DNA from: Liolophura sinensis
Taxonomy: Eukaryota; Mollusca; Polyplacophora; Chitonida; Chitonidae
Length of the DNA stretch: 59,920 nt
Assembly (NCBI RefSeq): GCF_032854445.1
Contig: NC_088304.1
Span: forward strand, 1,552,001-1,611,920
Direction of reading: 5' to 3'
In this document: positions 1 to 12,800 of the stretch, piece after piece
Position numbering within the stretch: the stretch's first letter is position 1
How the letters are laid out: every line of letters starts with the position of its first letter
Made by a program: the position numbers and the translations under genes
Notes under the pieces: model-generated
The model's database searches: none
What the model saw: the letters and a program-made list of their open reading frames with translations, nothing else
Told to the model about the DNA's origin: nothing

Positions 1-261
1 CTCATTTTATGGGTCCTAGAAATTAGAAATTTTACTACCTCGTAAAAATTGTCTTAAAACAAATTTGTCAAAATTTAAACATTGTGGTTTTCAAATTAAA
101 CTTGTGGCCCCTGAGCTATATTTGTCAGTCAAGAAAGTGCCGTGCCAAAACATGACAACATCACAGCACAAAGGAGGCCCCTGCCTTGTTGTAAGTTTGT
201 AACTAGAAAACTGCACATTAATTGTAGTTATAGAAATACTTGAATTCTTTTAATGTGACAG
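1..261. other. Intron, no other feature
   Basis: AT-rich intronic sequence upstream of the first visible exon. It ends in a pyrimidine-rich acceptor (gaattcttttaatgtgacag). I see no gene or repeat. Confidence 0.6.
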
Positions 262-857
262 GTGTCCGAGACGGTTGTAAAAGATTTTGGCAAGAAGTCT
301 GATTATCCCTGGATGCATTCATTGGTGTCGTCGGTTCTGGATGCCGTTGACCACAACATGGAGAATAGTTTGAGTAGTGTGAAAAAAGTGTGCGATTCTG
401 GCGATTCGGAAACACAGACTGAAACCAGCTCTGATGCTGACCAGAACGACGAATCAGGCTCGGACAATCCACAAGTCTATCAGGCTAAAAGCCAAGTGTC
501 ATGGTCCCTAGAAACTGAAAATGTACACAGTCCCGTAACAAGCAGTCGAATGTCACTTGGTAGTTCGTTTACATCCAGTGCTTTTCAACCAGTGAGAGGG
601 CTGAAAGACAGCAGACAATCCAGTGTGATATCCGAGTCTGGGGACACCGATTCCTCCATACTTCCAGCGTCACCACAGTCTCTCACAAGTAAGGCCAGAG
701 CTAGGCTGGGAATTCCAGAGTTAGCGGATACAGAGAAGCAGCCAGACTTAACAGAGGAAAGTGACCATCTATCAGCACTGGTCAGCGAAATTGGCCGGAT
801 TAACTATGTCCTGGAGCAGGCCGCTCTCCTGTCTTTAGACGATCTGAGGAAAGAGAA
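262..857 (+). CDS. Coiled-coil gene, first visible coding exon
   Basis: The acceptor AG is at 260-261 after a T-rich tract, and the donor GTAAGG starts at 858. The frame opens GTG TCC GAG and carries two bases of a split Asn codon into the next exon. The product is about 198 residues, with many Ser and acidic residues and TQTETSS/SVISES-like low-complexity patches. The TAA at 859-861 is read only if the donor is not used. Confidence 0.85.
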
Positions 858-3800
858 GTAAGGGCAGTCTACATTTTTTTCTTCTTTTTTTGACTTTATC
901 ACGTTTAGAAAAAAAATAATCATATGTCAGGCGGTTTTCAGGATATTTTGTAACCATTGGGATATTCATCTTAGTCAGAATTAAAAAAGACAACGCTAAA
1001 CCAAATATTACATAGTAGTAACGTATCTCACATAAACTTTAAAGGCAAAGAAAACACTGTCTAGGGAAAATAGCTTGATTTATTTTTTAGAATTTCTGTA
1101 ACTGACTAAAATGAATTTGAAACATAGGATTCTATGGTGGTCTGTTGGGACCCAGAGGATATCCGTGACAAAACATAAGATTTCTATGGTGGTCTGTTGG
1201 GACCCAGAGGATATCAGTGACAAAACATAGGATTTCTATGGTGGTCTGCTGGGACCCAGAGGATATCAGTGACAAAACATAGGATTTCTATGGTGGTCTG
1301 TTGGGACCCAGAGGATAGCAATGACGTCACAGCAATATTTTGACCTGAAATAGTTCGTTTCAAGGTCCATTTGTTGCATGCATTCATAGCTCTTTAATAA
1401 TGACGATGCATTTTGAATGATGAAATATAGCAGTCTATGTGCGTCAAGTGGCAGAAAGCTGAAGTGACATCACTGGTCCCAGTATGGTCAGAAAAGGCCA
1501 CATTATAATCCAAAGTTTTAAATACATTTTTGTAGATCAACAAATATTCTAAAAAAAAATAAATGAAACTAATTTCCCAGACAATATTTGATGGTCTTTC
1601 ATCTGACATGTGCTTCATGCGGGTGTGTTCTTTGCCTTTAAGAAGCACATCTTTTTATTTTTCAGTGTTGCATAGGTGAGATATTGCATTTTAAAGTAAG
1701 CAATATTGCACACATTGTGAAAATCAAAAGTGCTGGCATGTTTTCAGTTTTAATCAATCTAACACAAGTTATTTCTAGGACACGAGAACACAGTTGTTTC
1801 CTCTGACGTTACCCAAACCCTATTTTGCCTGTTAAAAATGTGAGTTCAGGGTGCGAGTGACATAACATTGCGTTTCTGGTTGCTCACACAGGGCACATCA
1901 TGTGGTAGAGTTCTTGATTTTCCAGAGTTACCAAGCATAACAGAAAAAAATTCCTGTGGCTGTGTAGGTCTCTTTCCATCCTTCTTCTAAAATAACTATG
2001 GTTTAAGTTTTTGCAATCTCTTCATCTAATTACAACTGAGAGACTGATCATCACAGAATTAGCAAAACTTAAAGGCGCTCGGAGAGTGCAAACCTCCTGT
2101 ACAGATGTAAAAATTCCTGCATGTCACTGCATGTCCTGCATGAAGTGACACTTCTCTGCATTTCTGTTCTGTGTGTCAATGGGGAAAAATTGTTTAAAAA
2201 ACACAGATCAGATCAGCATGAAAATTTAAATGAATTGGTCAGCCTGTGCACCAAATTTCCCCTGACTTCAGCAGAAGGTGCTGACAGAAATACTGACAAC
2301 TGATAGCCGGCAAAAATATAACCCCCTTGTGGAAGAACTTCTGCTAAAATAACAAGACGTCACTTCAGAAGCAGGAGACCCTGTCCATAATGGAATCTGG
2401 TAAGGTTAAAACAAATTATCTTTATCCTTTTTTCTGTTTTCAGTGACTATTTAAGAGAGGAGTTAGAGACTGTGGATAGAAAGTCAAAGATGAAGGACAA
2501 GGAATTAGAGGTACAGTTCACTTTTGTGTCTTGTTTTATCTTGATAAGACCTCTGGTATTGTCTCCCTTTACCACCAGATGGAGCTATACCTGTCTTCAT
2601 ATGTGCTCCATGTCCATTCACTCCACAAATGTGCCTGGATGGCAATAATCACTGTAAATTATTCACAAACAACCCATGTATTTAGCCAGTGCTTTTTATG
2701 TTGCTCTATTGAAGACAGCTGTGAGCACTGGTTAGCCCTTTGTCAGTATGCTGTGAGCGGGTGTGTCGCCATGTTATGTGGGTGTGGCGTCATGTTTTGT
2801 GGGTGTGGCGTCATGTTATGTGGGTGTGGCGTCATGTTATGTGGGTGTGGCGTCATGTTATGTGGGTGTGGCGTCATGTTTGGTGGGTGTGGCATCATGT
2901 TTGCTGGTGTGGCGTCCTCTTTGTTGGTGTGGTGTCATGTTTGGTGCGTGTGTATACTGTGAGCGGGTGTGTCGCCATGTTTGCTGGTGTGGCGTCATGT
3001 TATGTGGGTGTGGCGTCATGTTTGGTGGGTGTGGCGTCATGTTTGCTGGTGTGGCATCATGTTTGGTGGGTGTGGCGTCATGTTTGCTGGTGTGGCGTCC
3101 TCTTTGTTGGTGTGGCGTCATGTTTGGTGGGTGTGGCGTCATTTTTGCTGGTTTGACGTCCTCTTTGTTGGTGTGGTGTCATGTTTGGTGGGTGTGGCGT
3201 CATGTTTGCTGGTGTGGTGTCATGTTTAGTGGATGTGTTATCATGTTTGCTGGTGTGATGTCATGTTTGCTGGTGTGTTATCATGTTTGCTGGTGTGGCG
3301 TCATGTTTGCTTGTGTGATGTCATGTTTGGTGGGTGTGGCATCATGTTTGCTTGTGTGGTGTCATGTTTGATGGGTGTGGCGTCATGTTTGTGGGAATGG
3401 CGTCATTTGCGGTGGTGTGGTGTCATGTTTGCTTGTGTGGTGTCATGTTTGCTGGTGTGGCGTCATGTTTGCTTGCGTGGCGTCATGTTTGTGGGAATGG
3501 CGTCATGTTTGCTGGTGTGGGTGCTGTAGTTAATTAAAAAAAGCACTGTAAATACATCACAAGGGACTGGCCAGCTAGAAAGGGAGACCATTCAGATATT
3601 ACGGAATTGATGCTGAAAATGATGTTTCACATGTTAATGGTAATTTCATAAAACATTCAAATGCTTGTAAATTTTTACACTTGTAGAGTTCCAAAAAATT
3701 AATATTATGAAACCAGTTTGTTGTTTTAGAGATTGATGTTACTCAGTCATAAGTATAGAATTTTTTGTATCTGTTTTGGAAAGGGAAGATATTCCATTTG

Positions 3801-6800
3801 CTGCATAGTTAGATGTAATCATGTTCATTTTTGTAACAATTGTCCACACACTTGTCAGGGGTTGAGAGATGAGGTTAAAAGGGTGAAGTGTCAGTTACGT
3901 GAACTGACCACAGAGAAGGATGCTTTACTGCGCCAGCAGGAGGAGCTAGTGGCCAGACTAGAGAGCTGTGCCACACCTGTAACGTCTGTGACCTCACAGG
4001 CCTCAGCAGAGACCAGGCTGTGCAAAGAGAAGCTGCATCTACAGAAAACTGTAAGTGTGTCCTTGGAGAATATTTGGTAAACATAGGACAGGGGTAGAAA
4101 TTAACTACATTGTGTCACTTCACCAATAGGACCAGTGTCCTTGAGATCACATCTTTCATTTTATTGAACGAAAAATGTGGTTAGACTGTTCTGTCATGTT
4201 ATAGATCATTGATTTTCATATTGGATCAGGTACAGCTGCAAACAAAGGGCCAATACAGTGGGCTAACCCCCCTGAAACTGAGCCAGAGTGAAAATCATTG
4301 ATGAGCTAACGACCTGTAACTGAGACAGAGTGAAAATCATTGATGAGCTAACCCGCCTGTAACTGAGCCAGAGTGAAAACCTTTGATGAGCTAACCCCCC
4401 TGTAACTGAGCCAGAGTGAAAATCATTGATGAGCTAACGACATGTAACTGAGACGGAGTGAAAATCATTGATGAGCTAACGACCTGGAACTGAGACAGAG
4501 TGAAAATCATTGATGAGCTAACAACCTGTAACTGAGCCAGAGTGAAAATCATTGATGAGCTAACGACCTGTAACTGAGACAGAGTGAAAATTATTGATGA
4601 GCTAACGACCTGTTACTGAGCCAGAGTGAAAATCATTGATGAGCTAACGACCTGTAACCGAGCCAGAGTGAAAATCATTGATGAGCTAACGACATGTAAC
4701 TGAGCCAGAGTGAAAATCATTGATGAGCTAACCCCCCTGTAACTGAGCCAGAGTGAAAATCATTGATGAGCTAACGACCTGTAACTGAGACAGAGTGAAA
4801 ACCATTGATGAGCTAACGACCTGTAACTGAGCCAGAGTGAAAATTATTCATGAGCTAACGACCTGTAACTGAGACAGAGTGAAAATTATTGTTGAGCTAA
4901 TGACCTGTAACTGAGACAGAGTGAAAATTATTGATGAGCTAACGACCTGTAACTGAGCCAGAGTGAAAATCATTGATGAGCTAACGACCTGTAACTGAGC
5001 CAGAGTGAAAACCATTGATGAGCTAACGACCTGTAACTGAGCCAGAGTGAAAATCATTGATGAGGTAACGTCCTGGAACTGAGCCAGAGTGAAAATCATT
5101 GATGAGCTAACTTCCTGTAACTGAGACAGAGTGAAAATCATTGATGAGCTAACGACCTGTAACTGAGCCAGAGTGAAAATCATTGATGAGCTAACGACCT
5201 GTAACTGAGACAGAGTGAAAATCATTGATGAGCTAACGACCTGTAACCAAGCCAGAGTGAAAATCATTGATGAGCTAACGACCTGTAACTGAGCCAGAGT
5301 GAAAATCATTGATGAGCTAACGACCTGTAACTGAGATAGTGAAAATCATTGATGAGCTAACGACCTGTAACTGAGCCAGAGTGAAAATCATTGATGAGCT
5401 AATGACCTGTAACTGAGCCAGAGTGAAAATCATTGATGAGCTAATGACCTGTAACTGAGCCAGAGTGAAAACCATTGATGAGCTAACGACCTGTAACTGA
5501 GCCAGAGTGAAAATCATTGATGAGCTAATGACCTGTTACTGAGCCAGAGTGAAAATCATTGATGAGGTAACATCCTGGAACTGAGCCAGAGTGAAAATCA
5601 TTGATGAGCTAACTTCCTGTAACTGAGACAGAGTGAAAACCATTGATGAGCTAACGACCTGTAACTGAGCCAGAGTGAAAACCATTGATGAGCTAATGAC
5701 CTGTAACTGAGCCAGAGTGAAAATCATTGATGAGGTAACATCCTGGAACTGAGCCAGAGTGAAAATCATTGATGAGCTAACTTCCTGTAACTGAGACAGA
5801 GTGAAAACCATTGATGACCTAACGACCTGTAACTGAGCCAGAGTGAAAATTATTGATGAGCTAACGACCTGTAACTGAGACAGAGTGAAAATTATTGATG
5901 AGCTAACGACCTGTAACTGAGACAGAGTGAAAATTATTGATGAGCCAATGACCTGTAACTGAGCCAGAGTGAAAATCATTGATGAGCTAATGACCTGTAA
6001 CTGAGCCAGAGTGAAAACCATTGATGAGCTAATGACCTGTAACTGAGCCAGAGTGAAAATCATTGATGAGGTAACGTCCTGGAACTGAGCCAGAGTGAAA
6101 ATCATTGATGAGCTAACTTCCTGTAACTGAGACAGAGTGAAAATCATTGATGAGCTAACGACCTGTAACTGAGCCAGAGTGAAAATCATTGATGAGCTAA
6201 CGACCTGTAACTGAGACAGAGTGAAAATCATTGATGAGCTAATGACCTGTAACCGAGCCAGAGTGAAAATCATTGATGAGCTTACGACCTGTAACTGAGC
6301 CAGAGTGAAAATCATTGATGAGCTAACGACCTGTAACTGAGATAGTGAAAATCATTGATGAGCTAACGACCTGTAACTGAGACAGAGTGAAAATCATTGA
6401 TGAGCTAATGACCTGTAACTGAGCCAGAGTGAAAATCATTGATGAGCTAATGACCTGTAACTGAGACAGAGTGAAAACCATTGATGAGCTAATGACCTGT
6501 AACTGAGCCAGAGTGAAAATCATTGATGAGGTAACGTCCTGGAACTGAACCAGAGTGAAAATCATTGATGAGCTAACTTCCTGTAACTGAGACAGAGGGA
6601 AAATCATTGATGAGCTAACGACCTGTAACTGAGACAGAATGAAAATCATTGATGAGCTAACGACCTGTAACCGAGCCAGAGTGAAAATCATTGATGAGCT
6701 AACGACCTGTAACTGAGCCAGAGTGAAAATCATTGATGAGCTAACGACCTGTAACTGAGCCAGAGTGAAAATCATTGATGAGCTAACGACCTGTAACTGA

Positions 6801-9800
6801 GACAGAGTGAAAATCATTGATGAGCTAATGACCTGTAACTGAGCCAGAGTGAAAATCATTGATGAGCTAACGACCTGTAACTGAGATAGTGAAAATTATT
6901 GTTGAGCTAACGACCTGTTACTGAGCCAGAGTGAAAATCATTGATGAGTTGAGGATCTGTAACTGAGACAGAGTGAAAACCATTGATGAGCTAACGACCT
7001 GTAACTGAGCCAGAGTGAAAATCATTGATGAGCTAACGGCCTGTAACTGAGCCAGAGTGAAAATCATTGATGAGCTAACGACCTGTAACTGAGACAGAGT
7101 GAAAATCATTGATGAGCTAATGACCTGTAACTGAGCCATAGTGAAAATCATTGATGAGGTAACATCTTGGAACTGAGCCAGAGTGAAAATCATTGATGAG
7201 CTAACTTCCTGTAACTGAGCCAGAGTGAAAACCATTGATGAGCTAACGACCTGTAACTGAGCCAGAGTGAAAACCATTGATGAGCTAATGACCTGTAACT
7301 GAGCCAGAGTGAAAACCATTGATGAGCTAACTTCCTGTAACTGAGACAGAGTGAAAACCATTGATGAGCTAATGACCTGTAACTGAGCCAGAGTGAAAAT
7401 CATTGATGAGGTAACATCCTGGAACTGAGCCAGAGTGAAAATCATTGATGAGCTAACTTCCTGTAACTGAGCCAGAGTGAAAACCATTGATGAGCTAACG
7501 ACCTGTAACTGAGCCAGAGTGAAAATTATTGATGAGCTAACGACCTGTAACTGAGACAGAGTGAAAATTATTGATGAGCTAATGACCTGTAACTGAGACA
7601 GAGTGAAAATTATTGATGAGCTAATGACCTGTAACTGAGCCAGAGTGAAAATCATTGATGAGCTAATGACCTGTAACTGAGCCAGAGTGAAAACCATTGA
7701 TGAGCTAATGACCTGTAACTGAGCCAGAGTGAAAATCATTGATGAGGTAACGTCCTGGAACTGAGCCAGAGTGAAAATCATTGATGAGCTAACTTCCTGT
7801 AACTGAGACAGAGTGAAAATCATTGATGAGCTAATGACCTGTAACTGAGCCAGAGTGAAAATCATTGATGAGCTAACGACCTGTAACTGAGACAGAGTGA
7901 AAATCATTGATGAGCTAACAACCTGTAACCGAGCCAGAGTGAAAATCATTGATGAGCTAACGACCTGTAACTGAGATAGTGAAAATCATTGATGAGCTAA
8001 TGACCTGTAACTGAGATAGTGAAAATCATTGATGAGCTAATGACCTGTAACTGAGACAGAGTGAAAATCATTGATGAGCTAATGACCTGTAACTGAGACA
8101 GAGTGAAAACCATTGATGAGCTAACCCCCCTGTAACTGAGCCAGAGTGAAAATCATTGATGAGGTAACGTCCTGGAACTGAGCCAGAGTGAAAATCATTG
8201 ATGAGCTAACTTCCTGTAACTGAGACAGAGGGAAAATCATTGATGAGCTAACGACCTGTAACTGAGACAGAGTGAAAACCATTGATGAGCTAACGACCTG
8301 TAACCGAGCCAGAGTGAAAATCATTGATGAGCTAACGACCTGTAACTGAGCCAGAGTGAAAATCATTGATGAGCTAACGACCTGTAACTGAGATAGTGAA
8401 AATCATTGATGAGCTAACGACCTGTAACTGAGACAGAGTGAAAATCATTGATGAGCTAATGACCTGTAACTGAGCCAGAGTGAAAATCATTGATGAGCTA
8501 ATGACCTGTAACTGAGCCAGAGTGAAAACCATTGATGAGCTAATGACGTGTAACTGAGCCAGAGTGAAAATCATTGATGAGGTAACGTCCTGGAACTGAG
8601 ACAAAGTGAAAATCATTGATGAGCTAACTTCCTCTAACTGAGACAGAGTGAAAATCATTGATGAGCTAACGACCTGTAACTGAGACAGAGTGAAAATCAT
8701 TGATGAGCTAACGACCTGTAACTGAGACAGAGTGAAAATCATTGATGAGCTAACGACCTGTAACCGAGACAGAGTGAAAATCATTGATGAGCTAACGACC
8801 TGTAACTGAGCCAGAGTGAAAATCATTGATGAGCTAACGACCTGTAACTGAGATAGTGAAAATTATTGTTGAGCTAACGACCTGTAACTGAGACAGAGTG
8901 AAAATTATTGATGAGCTAACGACCTGTAACTGAGGCAGAGTGAAAATCATTGATGAGCTAACGACCTGTAAATGAACCAGAGTGAAAATCATTGATGAGC
9001 AAACGACCTGTAACTGAGCCAGAGTGAAAATCATTGTTGAGCTAACGACCTTTAACTGAGACAGAGTGAAAACCATTGATGAGCTAACGACCTGTAACTG
9101 AGCCGGAGTGAAAATCATTGATGAGCTAACGACCTGTAACTGAGCCGGAGTGAAAATCATTGATGAGGTAACGACCTGTAACTGAGCCAGAGTGAAAATC
9201 ATTGATGAGCTAATGACCTGTAACTGAGACAGAGTGAAAATCATTGATGAGCTAATGACCTGTTACTGAGCCAGAGTGAAAATCATTGATGAGTTGAGGA
9301 TCTGTAACTGAGACAGAGTGAAAACCATTGATGAGCTAACGACCTGTAACTGAGCCAGAGTGAAAATCATTGATGAGCTAACGGCCTGTAACTGAGACAG
9401 AGTGAAAATCATTGATGAGCTAACGACCTGTAACTGAGCCAGAGTGAAAACCTTTGATGAGAGTGAAAATCATTGATGAGCTTACGGCCTGTAACTGAGA
9501 CAGAGTGAAAATCATTGATGAGGTAACGACCTGTAACTGAGCCAGAGTGAAAACCTTTGATGAGCTAACCCCCCTGTAACTGAGACAGAGTGAAAACCAT
9601 TGATGAGCTAACGACCTGTAACTGAGCCAGAGTGAAAATCATTGATGAGCTAACGACCTGTAACTGAGACAGAGTGAAAACCTTTGATGAGCTAACCCCC
9701 CTGTAACTGAGACAGAGTGAAAACCATTGATGAGCTAACGACCTGTAACTGAGACAGAGTGAAAATCATTGATGAGCTAACCCCCCTGTAACTGAGACAG

Positions 9801-12800
9801 AGTGAAAACCATTGATGAATGACAGTTCCATTAACTAACTATTAGATGTTGAAAAAGGAATAAAAAGTACATGTTCATAAATTTTCACCTTTCCCAAAAT
9901 TTAATGTCCCAAGAACGTAAACTTGTCAGACGGAAGTCACATGATGCACTGAATATAACAGAGGTTATATCCTCCATACTGTATCAGTAACATCAATTAA
10001 TAATACAGGTTAATTAATAATACAATTTATTTATTTTGTTTTATAAAATCATATAAATCCGCCAGCCTCGGGCAACTTACTCACAAACGATATGTAACGG
10101 CCATATGGCATGCCAGTCTACATCACACATGGAAAGTTTGGGAGTAACTTGCCAAAGGTCAGTGGTTTAGCCTAGACCACAATCATTGTTTAAGTGAAAC
10201 ATTCATGGTGTTACTGCGCAACAATGAATTCATGTATATTGTGTTTTAGGTGTACATCCTGCAGGAGAAGCTCAACCAGAAATCAGAGGAGTTGGATCAG
10301 CTAAATGAGAAGGCGTCAAGGAGGGTGAGTTCATTAATCAATCTCCAACGGGAGATAACTGTACACAGTCTTGTCGAGTCATACCAAGGGGAGATAACTG
10401 TACGCTGTTGTCACAGGGCACACTAAGGGGAGATAACCACACATTGGTGATGTGTTTGTGTACATTGTCCCCTGGTAAATGTTAACAAGTATAGCAGTTG
10501 GTTTGAAGTGCTGATTGATAATTTCAAATTACATACCCATGCCACGAGGGCTGTATTAATGAGCATATAAAGAGTGGCAAGTGGCATTGTGCCAGGGGGA
10601 GATAACTGTAAACATTCTCCACAAGTCATGCTAAAGGGAGATGGTGCATGTGGGTGTCGTAAGATGGCGTTTTGCACTTATGCTCACCTTCTAAAACTAC
10701 GTGTGGTATCAGAACTTCCCTTGTAAGTTGTATTATGGCTTGTGGTTTCACAAATATAATATAATACATCTTTGTAAGCAAGACAGCATTGTATTGGAAA
10801 TGCCTTTGACTCATTTTTTAATATTTAGAAGTCCGTTACCAGATGGCCTGACTGCTGTGATAACTAAGTAACACCTACACAAAACTTGTTGATAACAACT
10901 TTGTAATGAGTCCTGTGGCATTCAGCTTTATGACCCACATACTGAGATAGTCCATGCTGTATTTCAAATATATAAAAGAAAACTACTGGACTGTTCTGAG
11001 TTTTTTTTTCACATTCTTGTTCATTGTTTGATGTAAAGGGTGTGTTAATACATGTATTGCTTTCTGGTGTTAAGCGGTAGAGTGTCTGCTTCGGGTCAGT
11101 AGATCCAGGGTCGATCCTGGGTCGAGGCACACCGAAGACTTTAAAAGAGGAAGTTACAGCTTCCTCGCTTGGCGTTCAGCATGTAGGGGATAGTGGAACT
11201 ACTGGTTGACCCATATCAGTATAATGGCTCGGGCGGGTCAGCTTACATGCCTTCGGTAAGGCGTCTCAGTGAAGCAGCACTAGATAAAAGAGCGGTGAAA
11301 ATCTGACCTGCAACAAGGAGGCATATTACATGCATTCTAAAACGTTGTTAATGTTTATAATAACTTCATAAACCCAAAATGTATCACGATTTATTTGCAA
11401 ACAAAAATGTGCAGAGCGTCCCCACCAGAGTGACCCCACCAGAGTGACCCCACCAGAGTGACCCCACCAGAGTGACCCCACCAGAGTTAACTTTGATATT
11501 TAGGTTATGCCTTACATCCAAAGCGAGGCATCCATATAACTTTTGCTATGTGCTGAAACAGAAATAAAATCATTCTCACAAATTTTCCTTTTAGCTGAAA
11601 TAAAGACCCTTTAGATTCCCAAAGTTTTGATATAGGAAAATCTTGAGTGAGTGTTTGGGGTTTAATGTCATACATAACTATTTTTCAGTCATATGATGAT
11701 GAAAATCTTATTTGGATTTGGATTTACCAAAATATTAATCTGATTCCCCTCAAAAACTTGAGCCCTGCATTCACTGTTGCTTTTCCCGTACTGCATGTGC
11801 ATTGCCATTTACTTGTGGGGTTATTCTAATGTTTTCATTGCTTCCTCATGCCAAGGAGGCTATACCAAAAATTTTGGGCAAAATATGAATATTTGCTATT
11901 CAAATAAATTTTTGCCTGAGTATTAACCAAGAATAGCTCAAATTATTACCATTCAGAAAATATCAACTTGTACCTGAATTATTCATTGTGAAGGGAAAAT
12001 AGCAGCTTGTACCTGAACTATTCATTGTGAAGGGAAAATATCAGACTTGTACCTGAACTATTCATTGTGAAGGGAAAATATCAACTTGCACCTGAGCTAC
12101 TCATTGTGAAGGGGAAATATCAGACTTGTACCTGAGTTATTCATTGTGAAGGGAAAATATCAGACTTGTACCTGAGGTATTCATTGTGAAGGGAAAATAT
12201 CAGACTTGTACCTGAGGTATTCATTGTGAAGGGAAAATATCAGACTTGTACCTGAGGTATTCATTGTGAAGGGAAAATATCAACTTGTACCTGAGCTACT
12301 CATTGTGAAGGGAAAATAGCAGCTTGTACCTGAACTATTCATTGTGAACGGAAAATATCAACTTGTACCTGAGCTATTCATTGTGAAAGGAAAATATCAA
12401 CTTGTACCTGAGCTACTCATTGTGAAGGGAAAATATCAACTTGTACCTGAGCTACTCATTGTGAAGGGAAAATATCAACTTGTACCTGAGCTACTCATTG
12501 TGAAGGGAAAATATCAACTTGTACCTGAGCTACTCATTGTGAAGGGAAAATATCAGACTTGTACCTGAGTTATTCATTGTGAAGGGAAAATATCAGACTT
12601 GTACCTGAGCTATTCATTGTGAAGGGAAAATATCAGACTTGTACCTGAACTATTCATTGTGAAGGGTAAATATCAACTTGTACCTGAGCTATTCATTGTG
12701 AAGGGAAAATATCAACTTGTACCTGAGCTACTCATTGTGAAGGGAAAATAGCACCTTGTACCTGAGCTATTCATTGTGAAGGGAAAATATCAACTTGTAC

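Noticed and set aside
2531-3529. Cys/Val/Trp-rich proteins in overlapping plus frames
   Set aside because: These are products of the 20/21-bp repeat in different frames. Composition follows the GT-rich unit.
4848-9244. Many long minus-strand open frames (MIFTLAQLQVVSSS repeats) as a secreted or repeat protein
   Set aside because: They lie inside a gene 1 intron, the 42-bp unit length explains the open frame, 2-bp deletions break it repeatedly, and there are no splice or start signals.
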